A stretch of DNA of 64,000 nt from contig NC_034013.1 of NCBI RefSeq assembly GCF_000346465.2, positions 16,861,624 to 16,925,623 on the forward strand, written 5' to 3'. The position numbers and the translations under genes were made by a program. The notes beneath the pieces are model-generated. The model saw only the letters and a list, made by a program, of their open reading frames with translations, did not search any database and was not told where the DNA came from. Below are positions 48,219 to 60,330 of the stretch, in pieces. This DNA comes from Prunus persica. Taxonomy: Eukaryota > Streptophyta > Magnoliopsida > Rosales > Rosaceae. How positions within the stretch are numbered: the stretch's first letter is position 1; every line of letters begins with the position of its first letter.

Positions 48219-51200
48219 TTACTTCCAATGCTCGGGCTGTTGTCTTGCAAAACCTGGCTGAATGGTGCAATTGATGATGTGCGGTCCAAAAAATATCACA
48301 AACCAGAAACATGGATATGCAAGCTGCATCAGTTACATAACTAAGAAACTTATACATAAATGATTAATGAGAGAGGGGCCACGGGACTTTCAGGGGGAAG
48401 AGATTTTAGCGAGAAGTCCCTCTTAACTATTTCTTAGAAGTTTCATATGTGTGTGATTCATTTATACCATACACATTAATAAAAAAGAAGTGAAGAAAAG
48501 ACAATGGGAACAGTTAGATTACCTGAAGAAGCATGGAGGGAGCTCCAGCAGGTTCAGAAATGACATGGCTTCTAGTTTTTCTTCCATTTAGTGTAGCTAC
48601 TGATGGGCTGTTTGCCGTAGTTATGTCCCAAAAGCTTCGTTTTTTAGCCGTTGGGACTGGTGACCTAAAACGGTGACTCGGACTCTTCAGCTCACCAGTG
48701 CTTGGCTCCTGTGGTCTCAAGCTAGTCCTTGGCTCCTGTGGTCTCAAGCTAGTCCTTGGTTCCTGTGGTCTCAAGCTAGCCCTTGTAACTATCCTCTTTG
48801 ATCCCCCCTCCCTCCCTGCTGCTCCTGGTGTTTTTTCACTTTTCCGTGAAAGCTCACGAATGAGATCATCCTTCTGCTTTAGAAGTGAAGTGTGATCTTT
48901 CTTCATCTTCTCTATTTCTGCTTCCAATGCCTTTACAGTCTTACGAAGCTCTCTAACTGCTTCCTCAGCACCTTTTTTCTTGGATTCTGGTGTGAAACAA
49001 TTCCCAGTCAAGAAAGAGGGTCTGGGTTTCCGCTTCTCGTTTGGTTGGGCAGAAGTTGGAGGAGTCAAAAGAGATGTAACTGAAGAAGGGGTTGGAGAGG
49101 CATTTGCAGCCAAGGATTGTGCTCGTATAACTAATAATTTTTGTTGCTGATGTGCTAGTTGTACTCGCAGTTCACGATTCTCTTTCTGTAGTTCAAGTAA
49201 TAGCTTGGCCTGATCAGTATCAGATTCAGGTACTTGCAGTACTTCCTCGTTCACATCACATGCCTGCAAATAGTGAAAGATGGCAAGGAAAGAAACAATA
49301 TTTAGAGTTGCCATAGTGGAGTTACCATGAAAGTTTTCACCTAAATTTTGTAACTGATGGAAATCAAAGCATGAAACTTTGGGGAAGATAGAAACCAATG
49401 CCTGTTAAGCGAAAGACATGCAACATCATATGCCATGAGTCTAGAATTATTCAAGTCTTGACATTTCAACATAACTTGCAAAATACTACTGACACAACGC
49501 TCTCAGATGGGCTACAAATAAAGAATGGTAGTTGAAAAACAAAAGTTAGGAGGATTGACCTTTGTCCTAATTTCTTTTGCTCGATCAGCCCAATGAAGAG
49601 TGTTTTGGGTTTCACCAAAGGAGAGATTACATGGGCTGATATTAGCAATCATCACAGTGTAACAAGCTCCTCCTAAAGAATCTTTGAGAAGTTGGGTCAA
49701 CTTTGAATTCCGATAAGGTATGTGTTTCTTCCCCTCCACTAGAGCATTGATACAGCTGCTCAGTGCGAGGAGTGACCGATTTATGTTGGCACCCTCGAGA
49801 GATCTAACTGTCCTCTGATCCGTGGCAAGGGCTCTCTCCGACCCGGCAAGATCAATAAGTGAGAGCTTGCCAATTCGGTTGACCACATTCATGGAAGCAT
49901 CTCTTACTCGGTATTCAATCACAACCTGGATATAGAAGGAGAGCAAATTAGAAAGATAGAAAGAAACTGAGGAAGTTTCATTCAAAAGCCATAGCTCTAT
50001 TGTTACCTGCAAAATAGCATGGGACCGTGAGGAAGTTTCATTAGCGCGAGTTGGTTCAGTAGTTCGGTTTTGGTTTCCCTGCTGAAGCAATGCCATGACC
50101 TGCCACAAACCCAAAGATAGACCAAACAACAGATTAACTCCCAAACAAAGCATCTAATCTTTCAAATCATCAGAAAAGATGGTAAGAAATTACTTCATCG
50201 GTGGAATAAGCTCTGTATTGTGTAAGTCCGGCTGCCACTATCCCCTGTAATACATTTGAACGAATATTGTTTAAACAATGACATCTTAGGATGAGTTTCA
50301 AATAAAAATAAATGCCATATACTTTTACTTATAATTAAACTTAGTTTAATTAACTGGCGCTAACAACTAAGCTTTCCATAATCAGAAGCTTTACCACATA
50401 AAACAAATGAGATGCATGTGGAAAAAGTATGTTTTGGGCGAAATGATGCAGCTAGTTTCAAAGTAATAAGCTACATTGCTCTTAGATTTTCCCCTCCGCA
50501 TATTTTGGCAAACACACAGCAAACAAATAATGATCTTGATAAACATCATTTAATCTTAGAGATAAGAATTCCATTTCTGAACATTGCCTAAGTTGGTAAA
50601 ACATTTGTAGTGTACAACTTCTGTTTGTGACATTATTATAACTCTTACAGTACATTTGGTAACTTAGTTTTCTTTTCTTGTGAATGGTTGTAAGTGAAGT
50701 AATGTAAGATACAAGATAAGAGGTGGACCTGTTTGTCTTCTCTAAGTACCAGAGGCCTTCCAGGAGAGAGCAAATCCCTGACACTTTCATTATAGACCTC
50801 AAGATAGGACAGATGAACCACATGGTTTCCATCACAGCTCCTCTTCCTTATCTTGGTAAAGAGGTCCTTGATTGCCAAAACCATAACTCCGGGATTCTCC
50901 AGCGTGCCTAGCATTGTGTATGTTTTTCCAGCTCCTGTAGCACCATAGCAGAAGACTGATCCATTCCTTCCCTGCAGAACTGCTTCCACAAGCTCTGCCG
51001 TACTGAAAACTTAGACGGGGTACACCAGGTTAGTGAATGTTTATGGAAACCACACAATGATTCGCAAAAAGGAGACAGTTTCAGCTCTACTGAGATAAAC
51101 AACATTAGCAGCAATTTTTTCGTGGCAATTACTCTTTCTGTTTGGTTGATGACAAATGTATTGGAAAAGTGATTTATCCATTCAAGACCCCAAGAAACCA

Positions 51201-52416
51201 AACTCACAGCTATATTGCAACAAAACTACCATCAGCTTAGTTGTAGAATGTTTTCCATTTCTTGTGATCCAACACAATAAGAACCCTTACTTCTCCTTGT
51301 TTTTCTTTTTCCTCAACAGACAAACAGGAAAAATGAAACAAACCAACACAACTAAGACTGTAATGAAGAATTTGAATGCATAATTGAAGCTAAAGTTTAT
51401 GTGCAAAGATAGAACATTTTCAAGCAGAGAGAAAGGAGCAATACAAAACTAGAACAATGCAAAACAAGAAATGATTTATTGGATGAGTATTAAAGAACAA
51501 GTCAAGAAGGAAAAATGCAAAACAATTACAAGAATTATATAAAGTTTCATTAGACGAGTATTAAAAGGTCCAATAAATCATTGATATCCAATTAAACAAA
51601 AACTCACGTGGTGGAATAAACTTCTTGTTGAGAAGTGGCGTCTGGGAAAGAAGCATCGAAGGTGAAATGTCGTCCTCGAAGACGCTTCAGCCTCAGATAA
51701 TCGTTATCGTTCGCAAACTCCGTGAGATAAACGTCACGCCTGTTCACAATTCGAACACAGCACCGAGAACCCACTTCCTTCTCCTTCTTGGCCATCGGCC
51801 TGAGCCTCACAAACACAAGAATCCGACTTGTGTGTTTCTCTGAAGCCGAAGTGGTCTCCGATTCTGGAACATTCTTAGTTCCCTCCGCCTCTTTAGACTC
51901 CGGCTGCGGCACGTGAGGCACGTGACCTCCCATTGACAGCCTCCGTGCTACTGCAGTAGAAGCCTTGGCCTTTCTCGGGCACGAAGTAAAGCTGAGAATT
52001 TTGTCATTGCCGCCCACCACATTCTCCTTGGCGTCATGGGTTGGTGGTTGAGGCAGAACATAGGTTCTTGTAATGGTGGAGTTGTGCATTGTGTTGTTGT
52101 TCTCTCGCATCACATGGCTAGGCTTCGATTCTTTCTCCTCTTTTTTACAAGAACCAAGAAGCTCGACGCTCGGGTGAGTTGTGAGCCGCAGCTCCTGATC
52201 GGTTTTTGAAGACTGGTTCCTGAGAGCTGCCGAGGCTTGCTTTTGCTTCTCATAGAGCTGAGTTAAAGCTTTCATCTTTTCTTTCAAGCCATGGTGGGGG
52301 TTTCTCAGTGGAAGATTCGCATGGTTTTGTTCTTGATCTGACCAGGGTTTTCTACTCTCCAAAGGGTTTGGTTCATTTTTCCCTTGGTTGATTTGAGATC
52401 GAGTTGAGACAGGCAT
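48219..52416 (-). CDS. KIN8B: Kinesin KIN-8B (kinesin-8 family), about 790 aa, 7 exons
   Basis: Kinesin-8 motors are microtubule plus-end-directed and control microtubule length; the plant KIN-8B role is poorly known. Exons: 52416..51608, 51002..50729, 50244..50194, 50099..50007, 49925..49560, 49263..48523 and a probable last exon 48257..48219. Residues 1-197 are an N-terminal extension. The motor domain starts at about 198 (SRILVFVRLRPMAKKEKE). P-loop GATGAGKT is at about 290-297, switch I NETSSRSH, switch II DLAGSE, then ANINRSLLALSSCINAL and YRNSKLTQLLKDSLGG, with neck WADRAKEIRTK. A coiled coil follows (LLLELQKENRELRVQLAHQQ and EEAVRELRKTVKALEAEIEK). A 9-residue SLRPQEPRT unit is repeated three times. 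The last exon is uncertain: reading through the 48522 donor would end the protein at LLQVI, while splicing gives LLQ-PGFARQQPEHWK. Confidence 0.9.
48701..48781 (-). repeat. Coding minisatellite in KIN-8B, 3 x 27 bp
   Basis: Three nearly identical tandem units starting at 48701, 48728 and 48755 encode repeated RTSLRPQEP in the C-terminal tail of the kinesin. Units differ by one or two bases, so expansion is recent. The frame is kept because the unit is nine codons. Confidence 0.9.
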
Positions 52417-54353
52417 CTATGATTTTCTCACTATCCAAACATGCCCAGAAAATTTTCACGCCTACCCAATCGAAGAAACTGATAAAAATGCCAGAAGGTT
52501 CAAAATTTTGCCTTGGAAATCAATTGAATGCCACTGTTGAAGAGTGAATAGGTGAACAGCGGAAATGGAAATAGAAGGAAGATCAAGATTGTGATTTGGG
52601 TATTAACTTTGGAGGGTCTTTGAGCCGTTAGATTGAGGGACATCAACGGTAGGTAGTGTCAGTTTTGAAGGTAGTTGCTACTTCCACTCCAGATTCTGCT
52701 TCTTGCTCACATAAAGTATTGATTTAGTTTGAACTTTTTGGCTTAATTGGGTGGAAGAAGCAAACAATGGAAGGCTGTTAAGAATATTGCATTTGAAAAT
52801 TTTGAATGACCTAATGTAACGGTCAAAATGTTGTCAGATTTTGTAGCCGGTAGGAAGAGAACTGTGGGGTCCATTTTGAGGAAATTTCACATTGCACGGG
52901 AAACCCTCTCCTCTTTATATGGTGAAATCATTAAAGATGTAATCTTTTTTTAAAGTAACAGGGCAGGGGTTGTATTTTATGTTGTACAGCAGCAGCAGCA
53001 TTTTCTCTCTCTCTTTCTGTTCTTTTTTTTTTTTTTCCTTATTATCACTTACTTGTTATGGATCAATACCCAAATCACACAATAATATTACATTATAAAG
53101 TAGTAATATTTTCCTATTCATTTGGAAATTTTAAAAAAAAAAAAAACTACTAGGAAGGAATTCCCATCAAAGAAGAAACTCTTATTTAAGGTTTACCAAC
53201 TTTAAAAGTCAAACACTCTGGAAATAATATTGTCTGTCTTCTGGTAAAGTAAGGAGCATTTGAACCAGTAAAAACTTGTACCATTTGGATCTGAAAAAAC
53301 AACGTTTGATAGACAAACGGCTGATGCATGTTTATTTTTTTTGGTTAAATTAGCTTTATTGTCAATTCAATGTCAATTCAATTTTCTGTTAATTACACGC
53401 AATATTGGGGGCTATGATTAAAGTTTTGTCCGTATAAACAAATGCCTTCTAAGAGAGGCCATCAGAGCAACCGTCAAATTATGATAATTCATGCATATGT
53501 TAAAGTAGAGCAGCTCGTAATCATACTTCATCTCTAGTAATTTATGTATAATTTACCTTATCATAATGATACTTGATGATTGAAAACTGGTTGCTTTCAA
53601 ACAAAATACCATGATTTGGTGGGTTTTTGGAGCCACAACTTATATAAGCAATGCAATCAACTTTGCCATAATTTGGTGGGTTTTTGGTGCCACATCTTTA
53701 AGAAAGGGTTTTGTAACTCAAGTTGTTAAGAGTAGTTACTATACATTCGATGTTCGAATTTCCTCTTTTTTAACGTCGCTTGTATAAGAAGAAAAAGAGT
53801 AAAAGTTTATTGAGGCACTAATTATATATGAATGTATCGGCCGTACACCAATTGATTAGCTTGTTTATTCTTATGATGATCAGATAATTTGGTAACATGC
53901 TCAAGATATCTCTTGTCACTGAAACAAAACTTCAATTTTGGTTTTTGATATTTTGTTATTCTGGTCATGATCTTTAATACAGGGCCTAACTTTTCTGTTG
54001 AGCTGGTTTGGGCCAAATGGGCCCATTTTGAAACATAATATATATATATAGGTTGAGCCCGAGAAATAAATACCATGGAAATGCTATAGCGGACTCGTTT
54101 CGTAACAGGCCTGGTTGTCGGGTTGAGTCTGGATCTGTTAGCCCAAACTTGGGTGGGCCCAAACCGCATAGTGGACTCGTCCGAGTCGAGCGAGTAGTTT
54201 TACAGCGACGCATAGTGGCTAGGGTTTAACAACAACCAAACCCTACTAAAATCACAGAGCTCCTTTTCTCTTTGTTTCAGCTCGAGAGAGAGCTTGTCTT
54301 CTTCTTCTGCGCCCCAGAAAGTGTAAAGCTCCAATTCCTTAGAACCAGTCGCC
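52417..54353. other. Divergent promoter region between KIN-8B and the helicase gene
   Basis: KIN-8B 5' UTR/promoter lies at the left, the helicase promoter at the right. A short direct repeat occurs at 53610-53698. ORFs at 53822-54213 on the minus strand overlap the helicase promoter and are not recognised. Otherwise AT-rich with homopolymer runs near 53020 and 53130. Confidence 0.5.
53610..53698 (+). repeat. Short direct repeat (two copies, 57 bp apart)
   Basis: The segment containing atttggtgggtttttgg plus a ccaca motif begins at 53614 and again at 53671. Only two copies are present. No element ends or target-site duplications were noted. Confidence 0.7.
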
Positions 54354-57300
54354 ATGACAGACGCAATTCCTTACGCATCTCCGGACGACGAGACGAAGAA
54401 GAAGAAGCGCAAGAGAAACAGAGGGAAGAAACAATCAGAATCGGCAGACACCGAACAAGCAGAGCCTCAAAACCCTATTCCGGCAAAACAAGAAGAAGAA
54501 GAAGAAATAGAAAAAGAAGAAAAAGGAGAAGTTGAGAAACAAGCTAAGGATGAAGAGAAGAAGACCAAGAAGAGGAAGAGTTCGAAGGGAGAGGAAGCAG
54601 AGGCTAAAATCCCTAGCGAGAAGAAGGTGAAGAGTGATGGAGCGTCTGGGATTATGAGCACACAGTCCTTTTCTTCCTTGAATTTGTCTGAGAACACTTT
54701 CAAGGCCATTCAAGAAATGAACTTTCAGTATATGACTCAGGTAAATTCCCTGCTTGAATTGGATTTCCTTATCTCATAGCTCCTCCTAGCTTATGGGATT
54801 TGTTTTTTAATTTTAATAAACTTTATAAGCTATCATATTGGGAATTGTCTTCAAATGAGAAATGTGTATGCTCGTTGAGATATCTTTTGCTTTTTGTTTG
54901 CAAAAGTTGTAGATGATTTGGGCTTATTTAAATTTCCAATTAATTACAAATGCAGATTCAAGCCAGAGCAATCCCACCGCTCTTGATCGGACAAGATGTC
55001 CTCGGAGCTGCAAGGACAGGATCTGGGAAAACTCTTGCTTTTCTAATACCAGCTGTGGAGCTGCTATATAACACACATTTTGCTCCTCGTAATGGAACAG
55101 GTGTTGTTGTGATTTGCCCAACACGGGAACTTGCAATACAGGTGAAAATCCTGCCATATTGTTGTTATTTGTTTTGATTTGTTACATTTTCTCCAATAGC
55201 ACGGTGGAGGTCGCTCCAATTCAAAAAGACCTTTTTGATGCCTATACAAATTTCACATCATCTAAGTTAAAAATTAGTTTGCGCCTTCTAAAGTACTAGT
55301 AAGCACAAATTTTTTTCTTCGCATTGAACATCTAAGGCTACTTCTCTTTGAATGATGACGCCATTCTGCAAAGAACCTTAGTAAAAGTAGACCTTGTTAC
55401 TGTAATTGTATATGTTAGTGGGCTTTGACTCGGTATTTGTATTTGCTTGATATGAAAGTTAACTTTCTCCATATTATACAAATTTTACAAAAATAAATTG
55501 TGCTTAATACATTTTATGCTGTCGCATTCTAAGATTTACATTTGAAGCCCTTCATTTTTCCCTGACCATTTCTCCTTTCAAATTCATTCAGACCCATGCC
55601 GTGGCAAAGGACCTTCTAAAGTATCACTCACAGACCCTGGGCTTGGTTATCGGAGGTTCAGCCAGGAGAGGAGAAGCAGAACGTATTGTAAAAGGAGTAA
55701 ATTTATTGGTTGCAACCCCTGGTCGACTTCTTGACCATCTTCAGAATACCAAGGGATTCATATATAAGAACTTGAAGGTGCCATATATATTCTTCTGTAA
55801 TATTGTTGTGGTTGTTTCAAAAATATTTTTAACTGGTTATTTTGTATACTGGTGCTAATTGCTACGGGAGGCTTTCTGATTTAAAGAAAATTCTACTAAT
55901 TGCTTCCTTGACTCGGGAATATTTTACTGTAGTTATTCATCCTTTTAATGAAATACTGAGTTGTAGTTCGGGATCCTACTGCAACTTGTGTTGTTTGTTA
56001 GAGACTAGAAATATCACAGCATCTAACAATCTTTAGTTTCATTGTTCTTGTGGACTTGCAGTGCCTCATGATTGATGAAGCTGACAGGTTATTGGAAGCA
56101 AACTTTGAGGAAGAAATGAAACAGATTATTAAGTATCTACCGAAGGTAAACTATTTGATTTACTTTTCTACCTCTTTCGCTACAAAAGGCTGCAAACCAT
56201 AGATGCATCCTGCTCGCAACATATGTTTCTGGTTTTCTTTTAATAGGAGCTTGTATTTTGGTTAATTGTGTTTGGCTATCATTCAGCCTGGATAAATGAA
56301 TTTTATGGGTTTAGTTGCAATTTAGAATTGATTTTTACCTGGTAGTATTCTTTGGCTGATTGAATTGCTAATGGATGTGCAGGATAGGCAAACAGCTTTA
56401 TTTTCAGCAACCCAAACTAAGAAGGTTAGTGCATTATATCCACATCTCATAGTAGTCAATCTCTTGCTTTGTGCATTGTTTTTAAATGGTTTAGCTTAAA
56501 TTCATATGCATCACACAATAGTTTAATAACTTTTGTTGCTTTGAGTCCACATGTATGCCCATATGTTACATGAATGCCTTGCCCTGATAAAACTTTTTCT
56601 GTTAAACCTATAGGTTGAAGATCTTGTTAAGTTGTCGTTTCGGAAAGATCAGAAACCTATCTATGTTGATGTGGATGAGGGGAGAAGTAAGGTAGGAATC
56701 CAGATGGTTTTATGTATTCCTTATTTGACATTTGCTTTGTGTTGATATCTATTATGAATATAAGCCTACTTCGTATTCTATACATATATATTATATACGT
56801 TTCTTGTGATTTAGCCCTAATCATTAGAATCTGACAAGGTTTTGTGCACCATAGGTCACCAATGAAGGGCTGCAGCAAGGTTATTGTATTGTGCCTAGTG
56901 CCAAGAGATTTCTTCTTCTATATTCTTTCCTGACGAAGAATCTTTCTAAGAAAGTGATGGTCTTCTTCTCTTCTTGTAACTCCGTCAAATTCCACTCCGA
57001 ACTGCTTAAATACGTTAACGTGGATTGCTTTGATATCCATGGAAAGCAAAAGCAGCAGAAGAGGACAACTACTTTTTTTGATTTCTGCAAAGCAGAGAAA
57101 GGAATCTTACTTTGTACCGATGTTGCTGCTCGTGGACTGGATATTCCTGCTGTGGTATATTTCCTTTTTCGTTTTGAAGTAGGCTCACACTTCAGAAATT
57201 TATTGTTCTTGTTAGTTTTTCGACCATTCAATGATTTTATCTACGACAATAGATATCCTAATGTATTTGATCAGAATGGCAACATTCTTGAGCTATAATC

Positions 57301-58736
57301 CTTCCTCCCTTTTTCTCATAAGTTATTTTTAAGAACCTATTATGATTACTTAATGGGAATTCGGTTGCTGCTAACTATTATCCTGCCATTGTTTTATACT
57401 GTTTGAACATTAAATTATGTAGGTATTCTTCTTAATTATATTAGCAATATCTACAGTAAGCAAATGCCGATGGTAATCTTATGCTTATTTTTCCTTTTCT
57501 TTTATTGTAGGACTGGATTTTGCAGTTTGATCCTCCGGATGAACCCAAGGTGTCTAATACTTCATCTTTACTAATATATTTCTAGTACTTTTGTTATCTT
57601 GTGATTCTTCGTCATTCATGCTGAATACAGAGTATAATGGGATATCTGCTTGCAGGAATATATCCACAGGGTTGGTCGAACAGCTCGAGGGGAAGGTGGA
57701 AAAGGAAAGGCACTACTTTTCCTCATTCCTGAAGAGTTGCAATTTATACGCTATTTGAAGGTATGCTTTTCGTAAGTTGTAGAAATAAACAGAAGCAAGC
57801 CGACCCCCCTCTCCCAAAAAAGAAAAGAAAAGGATAAAGTACCATGCTTTACAGAATGCTGTCTGTATGTAAAGCAAGCTTTATCGAATATCTCGCCAAT
57901 ATCTTTTGTTTATTTTGTGTTCAGGCTGCAAAAGTCCCTGTTAAAGAGCATGTATTTAATGAGAAGCAGCTGAAAAATGTGCAGTCACAGCTGGTAATTT
58001 CCTGTTAGTTGGTGTTCAGTTGTTATCTACTTTTATACAATAACTGGTTCGAAGGAAACTTATGCATTGCTTTGACTGCTGCAGGAGAAAATGGTTGAAG
58101 GCAACTACTATCTGCGCAAATCAGCAAAAGAGGCGTATACATCTTATTTATTATCATATAATTCACACTCCATGAAGGACATCTTTAATGTTCACCGCCT
58201 TGATCTGCAGGTACTCATCCTTGTTTGGTTTTCACAACAGCCTGTGACTATATGTTTTTGTTTGGGGTATCTCCTTGTCCGTGTTTTATAGCATAGAACA
58301 CCACACTGTATTTTAGATCACTTGGTACATTTACTCAGTATAAAAACAGTCGATACATGCATTTCACCTATCAATTGAAAGTAAAAGTTCTGGTCCAACC
58401 CTAAATAGCATCACCTTTTGGTAATTTACATATTTCTTCCAACAATATGAACTAGTGCTGAAATTAGAATTTCTCTAAAAATCCTTGGATTTATTATGCT
58501 TCAATATGTTTTGTGGCATCCAATTTAATTGCAAAGTGGCTGGAATTGGACAGGCGGTTGCAGCTTCCTTTTGCTTTTCTAATCCACCCAAGGTGAATTT
58601 GAACTTAGACAGCAGTGCATCAAAGTTCAGGAAGAAGATGCGTAAAGTAGAGGGAAGTCGAAATGGATTCAGTGAGAGCAATCCTTATGGTAGACAAAAA
58701 GGTGGTGATGACAAACGACAATTTGTAAGGCATTAG
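54354..58736 (+). CDS. RH51: DEAD-box ATP-dependent RNA helicase, HAS1/DDX18 type (RH51/RH27-like), 594 aa, 12 exons
   Basis: HAS1/DDX18 helicases act in the nucleolus in 40S and 60S ribosomal subunit assembly. Exons: 54354..54740, 54956..55141, 55592..55777, 56062..56145, 56383..56424, 56614..56691, 56855..57154, 57511..57549, 57656..57760, 57925..57993, 58085..58210, 58554..58736; all phases are zero and sum to 594 residues. Residues 1-100 are Lys/Glu-rich (nucleolar). The Q-motif region is [19 protein letters not shown]. Motif [10 protein letters not shown] is at about 147-155, Ia PTRELA, DEAD at about 258-261, SAT at about 289-291, TDVAARGLD (motif V) and HRVGRTAR (motif VI) at about 438-445. 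The C-terminal family block [40 protein letters not shown] precedes a basic tail. A degraded copy of its last two exons lies at 62353..63020. Confidence 0.95.
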
Positions 58737-59142
58737 AGGAGCCTTCATGTGTGCAGTAAATTTTGCTTTTTTTTCTGTTTTCCTTGCAACAATATCTTAT
58801 GTATTCATTTACTGCTGAAGTTTTGTAGCTGAAATTGAGACTGTAAACGCAATTTTGATTGATGGCGTAAATGCAAGTCATCTGCCCTAGTTACCTACTT
58901 AGTGTACCATTTTATATTTGATACAGTTGCATACATGACAGAGAGATAAAGAACAACCGGGAAAAAGAGCCCATTTGAATTCAAAAAAATCAGGCCTTTC
59001 TTCATTCTCCATTTCATAATTCAGTAAATTCTGCTTTTTCTCTGTTTTCCTTGCAAAATATCTTATGTATTCATTTACTCGAAGTCATGGCATTTTCAAA
59101 TGAATCTGAAATTGCTTGTTAAAAATAAGGCCATCTCTTTCT

Positions 59143-59495
59143 TTAGTGCTGGTGGTATGTAAACTGCAAGTATACAATTAATCCAGGGTCTAAAGGCTCA
59201 AAGCTCAAAGTCATGGCCTCTGCTAATGGATCTGAGAAATAGAGAATTTGGTTACCTGGGACGTAGACATGTACCGCGTGGTTGCCTTCCACGTGAGGAA
59301 AGTTCCCATCTCTGCTGGGCTGAGCTTTTGGTGAAAAGTCCAGAAATCCTTCGTTGTCAAACACATAGTCGACAACAAGATCGAAAATTCAAAACCATAC
59401 CAAAACAAGGCAAAAAGAGAGAATTGATTGCAATTGGTAGTTACCAAAGGAATTGGGGCTGTTGAGCAGTGACAGAGGAGAGCTCAATTCTTTGG
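59143..59495 (-). pseudogene. USB1/Mpn1-like (U6 snRNA phosphodiesterase) gene fragment, copy 1
   Basis: Two exon-like pieces on the minus strand join in phase. The first (about 59495-59447, ending SLLNSPNSFG) is followed by a GT donor and a short intron. The second (about 59350-59250) encodes GFLDFSPKAQPSRDGN, FPHVEGNHAVHVYVPG and then a donor. The FPH.EGN.A.HVY[VI]P block resembles the N-terminal part of USB1 (FPH..GN.A.HVYVP in animals). Catalytic HxS motifs lie further downstream in the family and are absent. The upstream end is cut by the palindrome repeat array. Identification is from memory of the family and moderate. Confidence 0.5.
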
Positions 59496-59519
59496 AGCTG
59501 TTGAAATATTTTTCATTTA

Positions 59520-59935
59520 ACGCGTATTGCCACACGGCTATACTCCGTAGATATATTTTTTTTCTTTAAAGAGTGTAGCCGTGGGCTATATTGTTTAGAT
59601 ATATTTTTTATTCAACGAGGATAGCCGCATGGCTATACTTCGTAGATATATATATATATTGTTTATTTAAATAAAAAATGTATCTCAAGAGTATAGGTGT
59701 AGCCGCTCGGCTATACACCTCAAATTTATTTTTTATTTAAATGGTATCGCCGCGCGGCTATACCCCTTGAATATATTTTTTTATTAAAAGTATAGCCGTG
59801 CGGCTATCCTGTTTAAAAATATTTTTTATTTAACGAGTCTGCTCGATCGGCTATATACCCCTTAAATCTATTTTTTTAAAAAAGAGGTTCAGAACTATTT
59901 TTTATTTCACGAGAGCGCGGCTATACGATTTCAAA
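59520..59935. repeat. Palindrome repeat array, about 8 units, consensus GTATAGCCGCGCGGCTATAC
   Basis: Eight motif copies begin near 59524, 59571, 59620, 59698, 59744, 59792, 59842 and 59912. The common spacing is 46-50 bp, with AT-rich spacers of the type aaatatattttttatttaa. The consensus 20-mer is a perfect self-complement. Individual copies vary mainly in the central 4 bp (CGCG, CATG, CTCG, TGCG), while the GTATAGCC and GGCTATAC arms are best kept. Confidence 0.88.
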
Positions 59936-59939
59936 CCCA

Positions 59940-60056
59940 TCCCTCACACCATTGTTGGAGAAGAAGATGGGATGAGCAGAATGGCATTTTTCGTACTCGT
60001 CCTTGGTCACTGCCATCACCGAGTCTTTGGTGTAGTTGAAATCTAAGTCCATGTGA
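59940..60056 (-). pseudogene. Phytocyanin / early nodulin-like protein fragment, copy 1
   Basis: The minus strand encodes LDFNYTKDSVMAVTKDEYEK followed by CHSAHPIFFSNNGV, which is the middle of a plastocyanin-like domain (...F.Y...DSV..V....Y..C....P.....G). The frame is intact but stops at the border with the repeat array; signal peptide and the later GHC region are absent. It is a fragment of the same source as 61984..62325. Confidence 0.7.
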
Positions 60057-60143
60057 AACAAAGCAAAATAACATTACCCAAGTTAAGTGGCAAGCTTAAT
60101 TAGAAAAAAAAGCTCTTTTGATACAAAGGAAATTGCAGGAGGT

Positions 60144-60148
<5 letters not shown>

Positions 60149-60202
<54 letters not shown>
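60149..60202. repeat. (AG)n microsatellite, about 27 units
   Basis: An uninterrupted AG tract of about 54 bp, the longest dinucleotide run in the window. Confidence 0.95.
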
Positions 60203-60205
<3 letters not shown>

Positions 60206-60261
60206 CACGACAGTAGGTTTTCTTTAAAGTCAGGAAAAGAAAATCTATATAAAAAAAAGGG

Positions 60262-60302
60262 CCCGCCTAGGCGGCCGCCTAGCGCCTAGCCGCCGCCTAG
60301 GT
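60262..60302. repeat. GCCTAGGCGG-type GC-rich repeat
   Basis: A 40-bp GC-rich island in AT-rich DNA made of overlapping CGCCTAG / CTAGGCG words (cgcctaggcggccgcctagc and following). Single copies of cacctaggtgc and tggcgcctag occur within the palindrome cluster at 38.2-38.8 kb. The element type is unknown to me. Confidence 0.6.
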
Positions 60303-60330
60303 CGATTTTTCGAAAAAGACTATCTATTAG

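Noticed and set aside
53822..54213. Minus-strand ORFs in the helicase promoter
   Set aside because: No recognised similarity; they overlap probable promoter and 5' UTR of the helicase.
59520..59935. CRISPR-like array (regularly spaced palindromes)
   Set aside because: The host is a plant, spacers are AT-rich and similar to each other rather than unique, and no cas genes exist.
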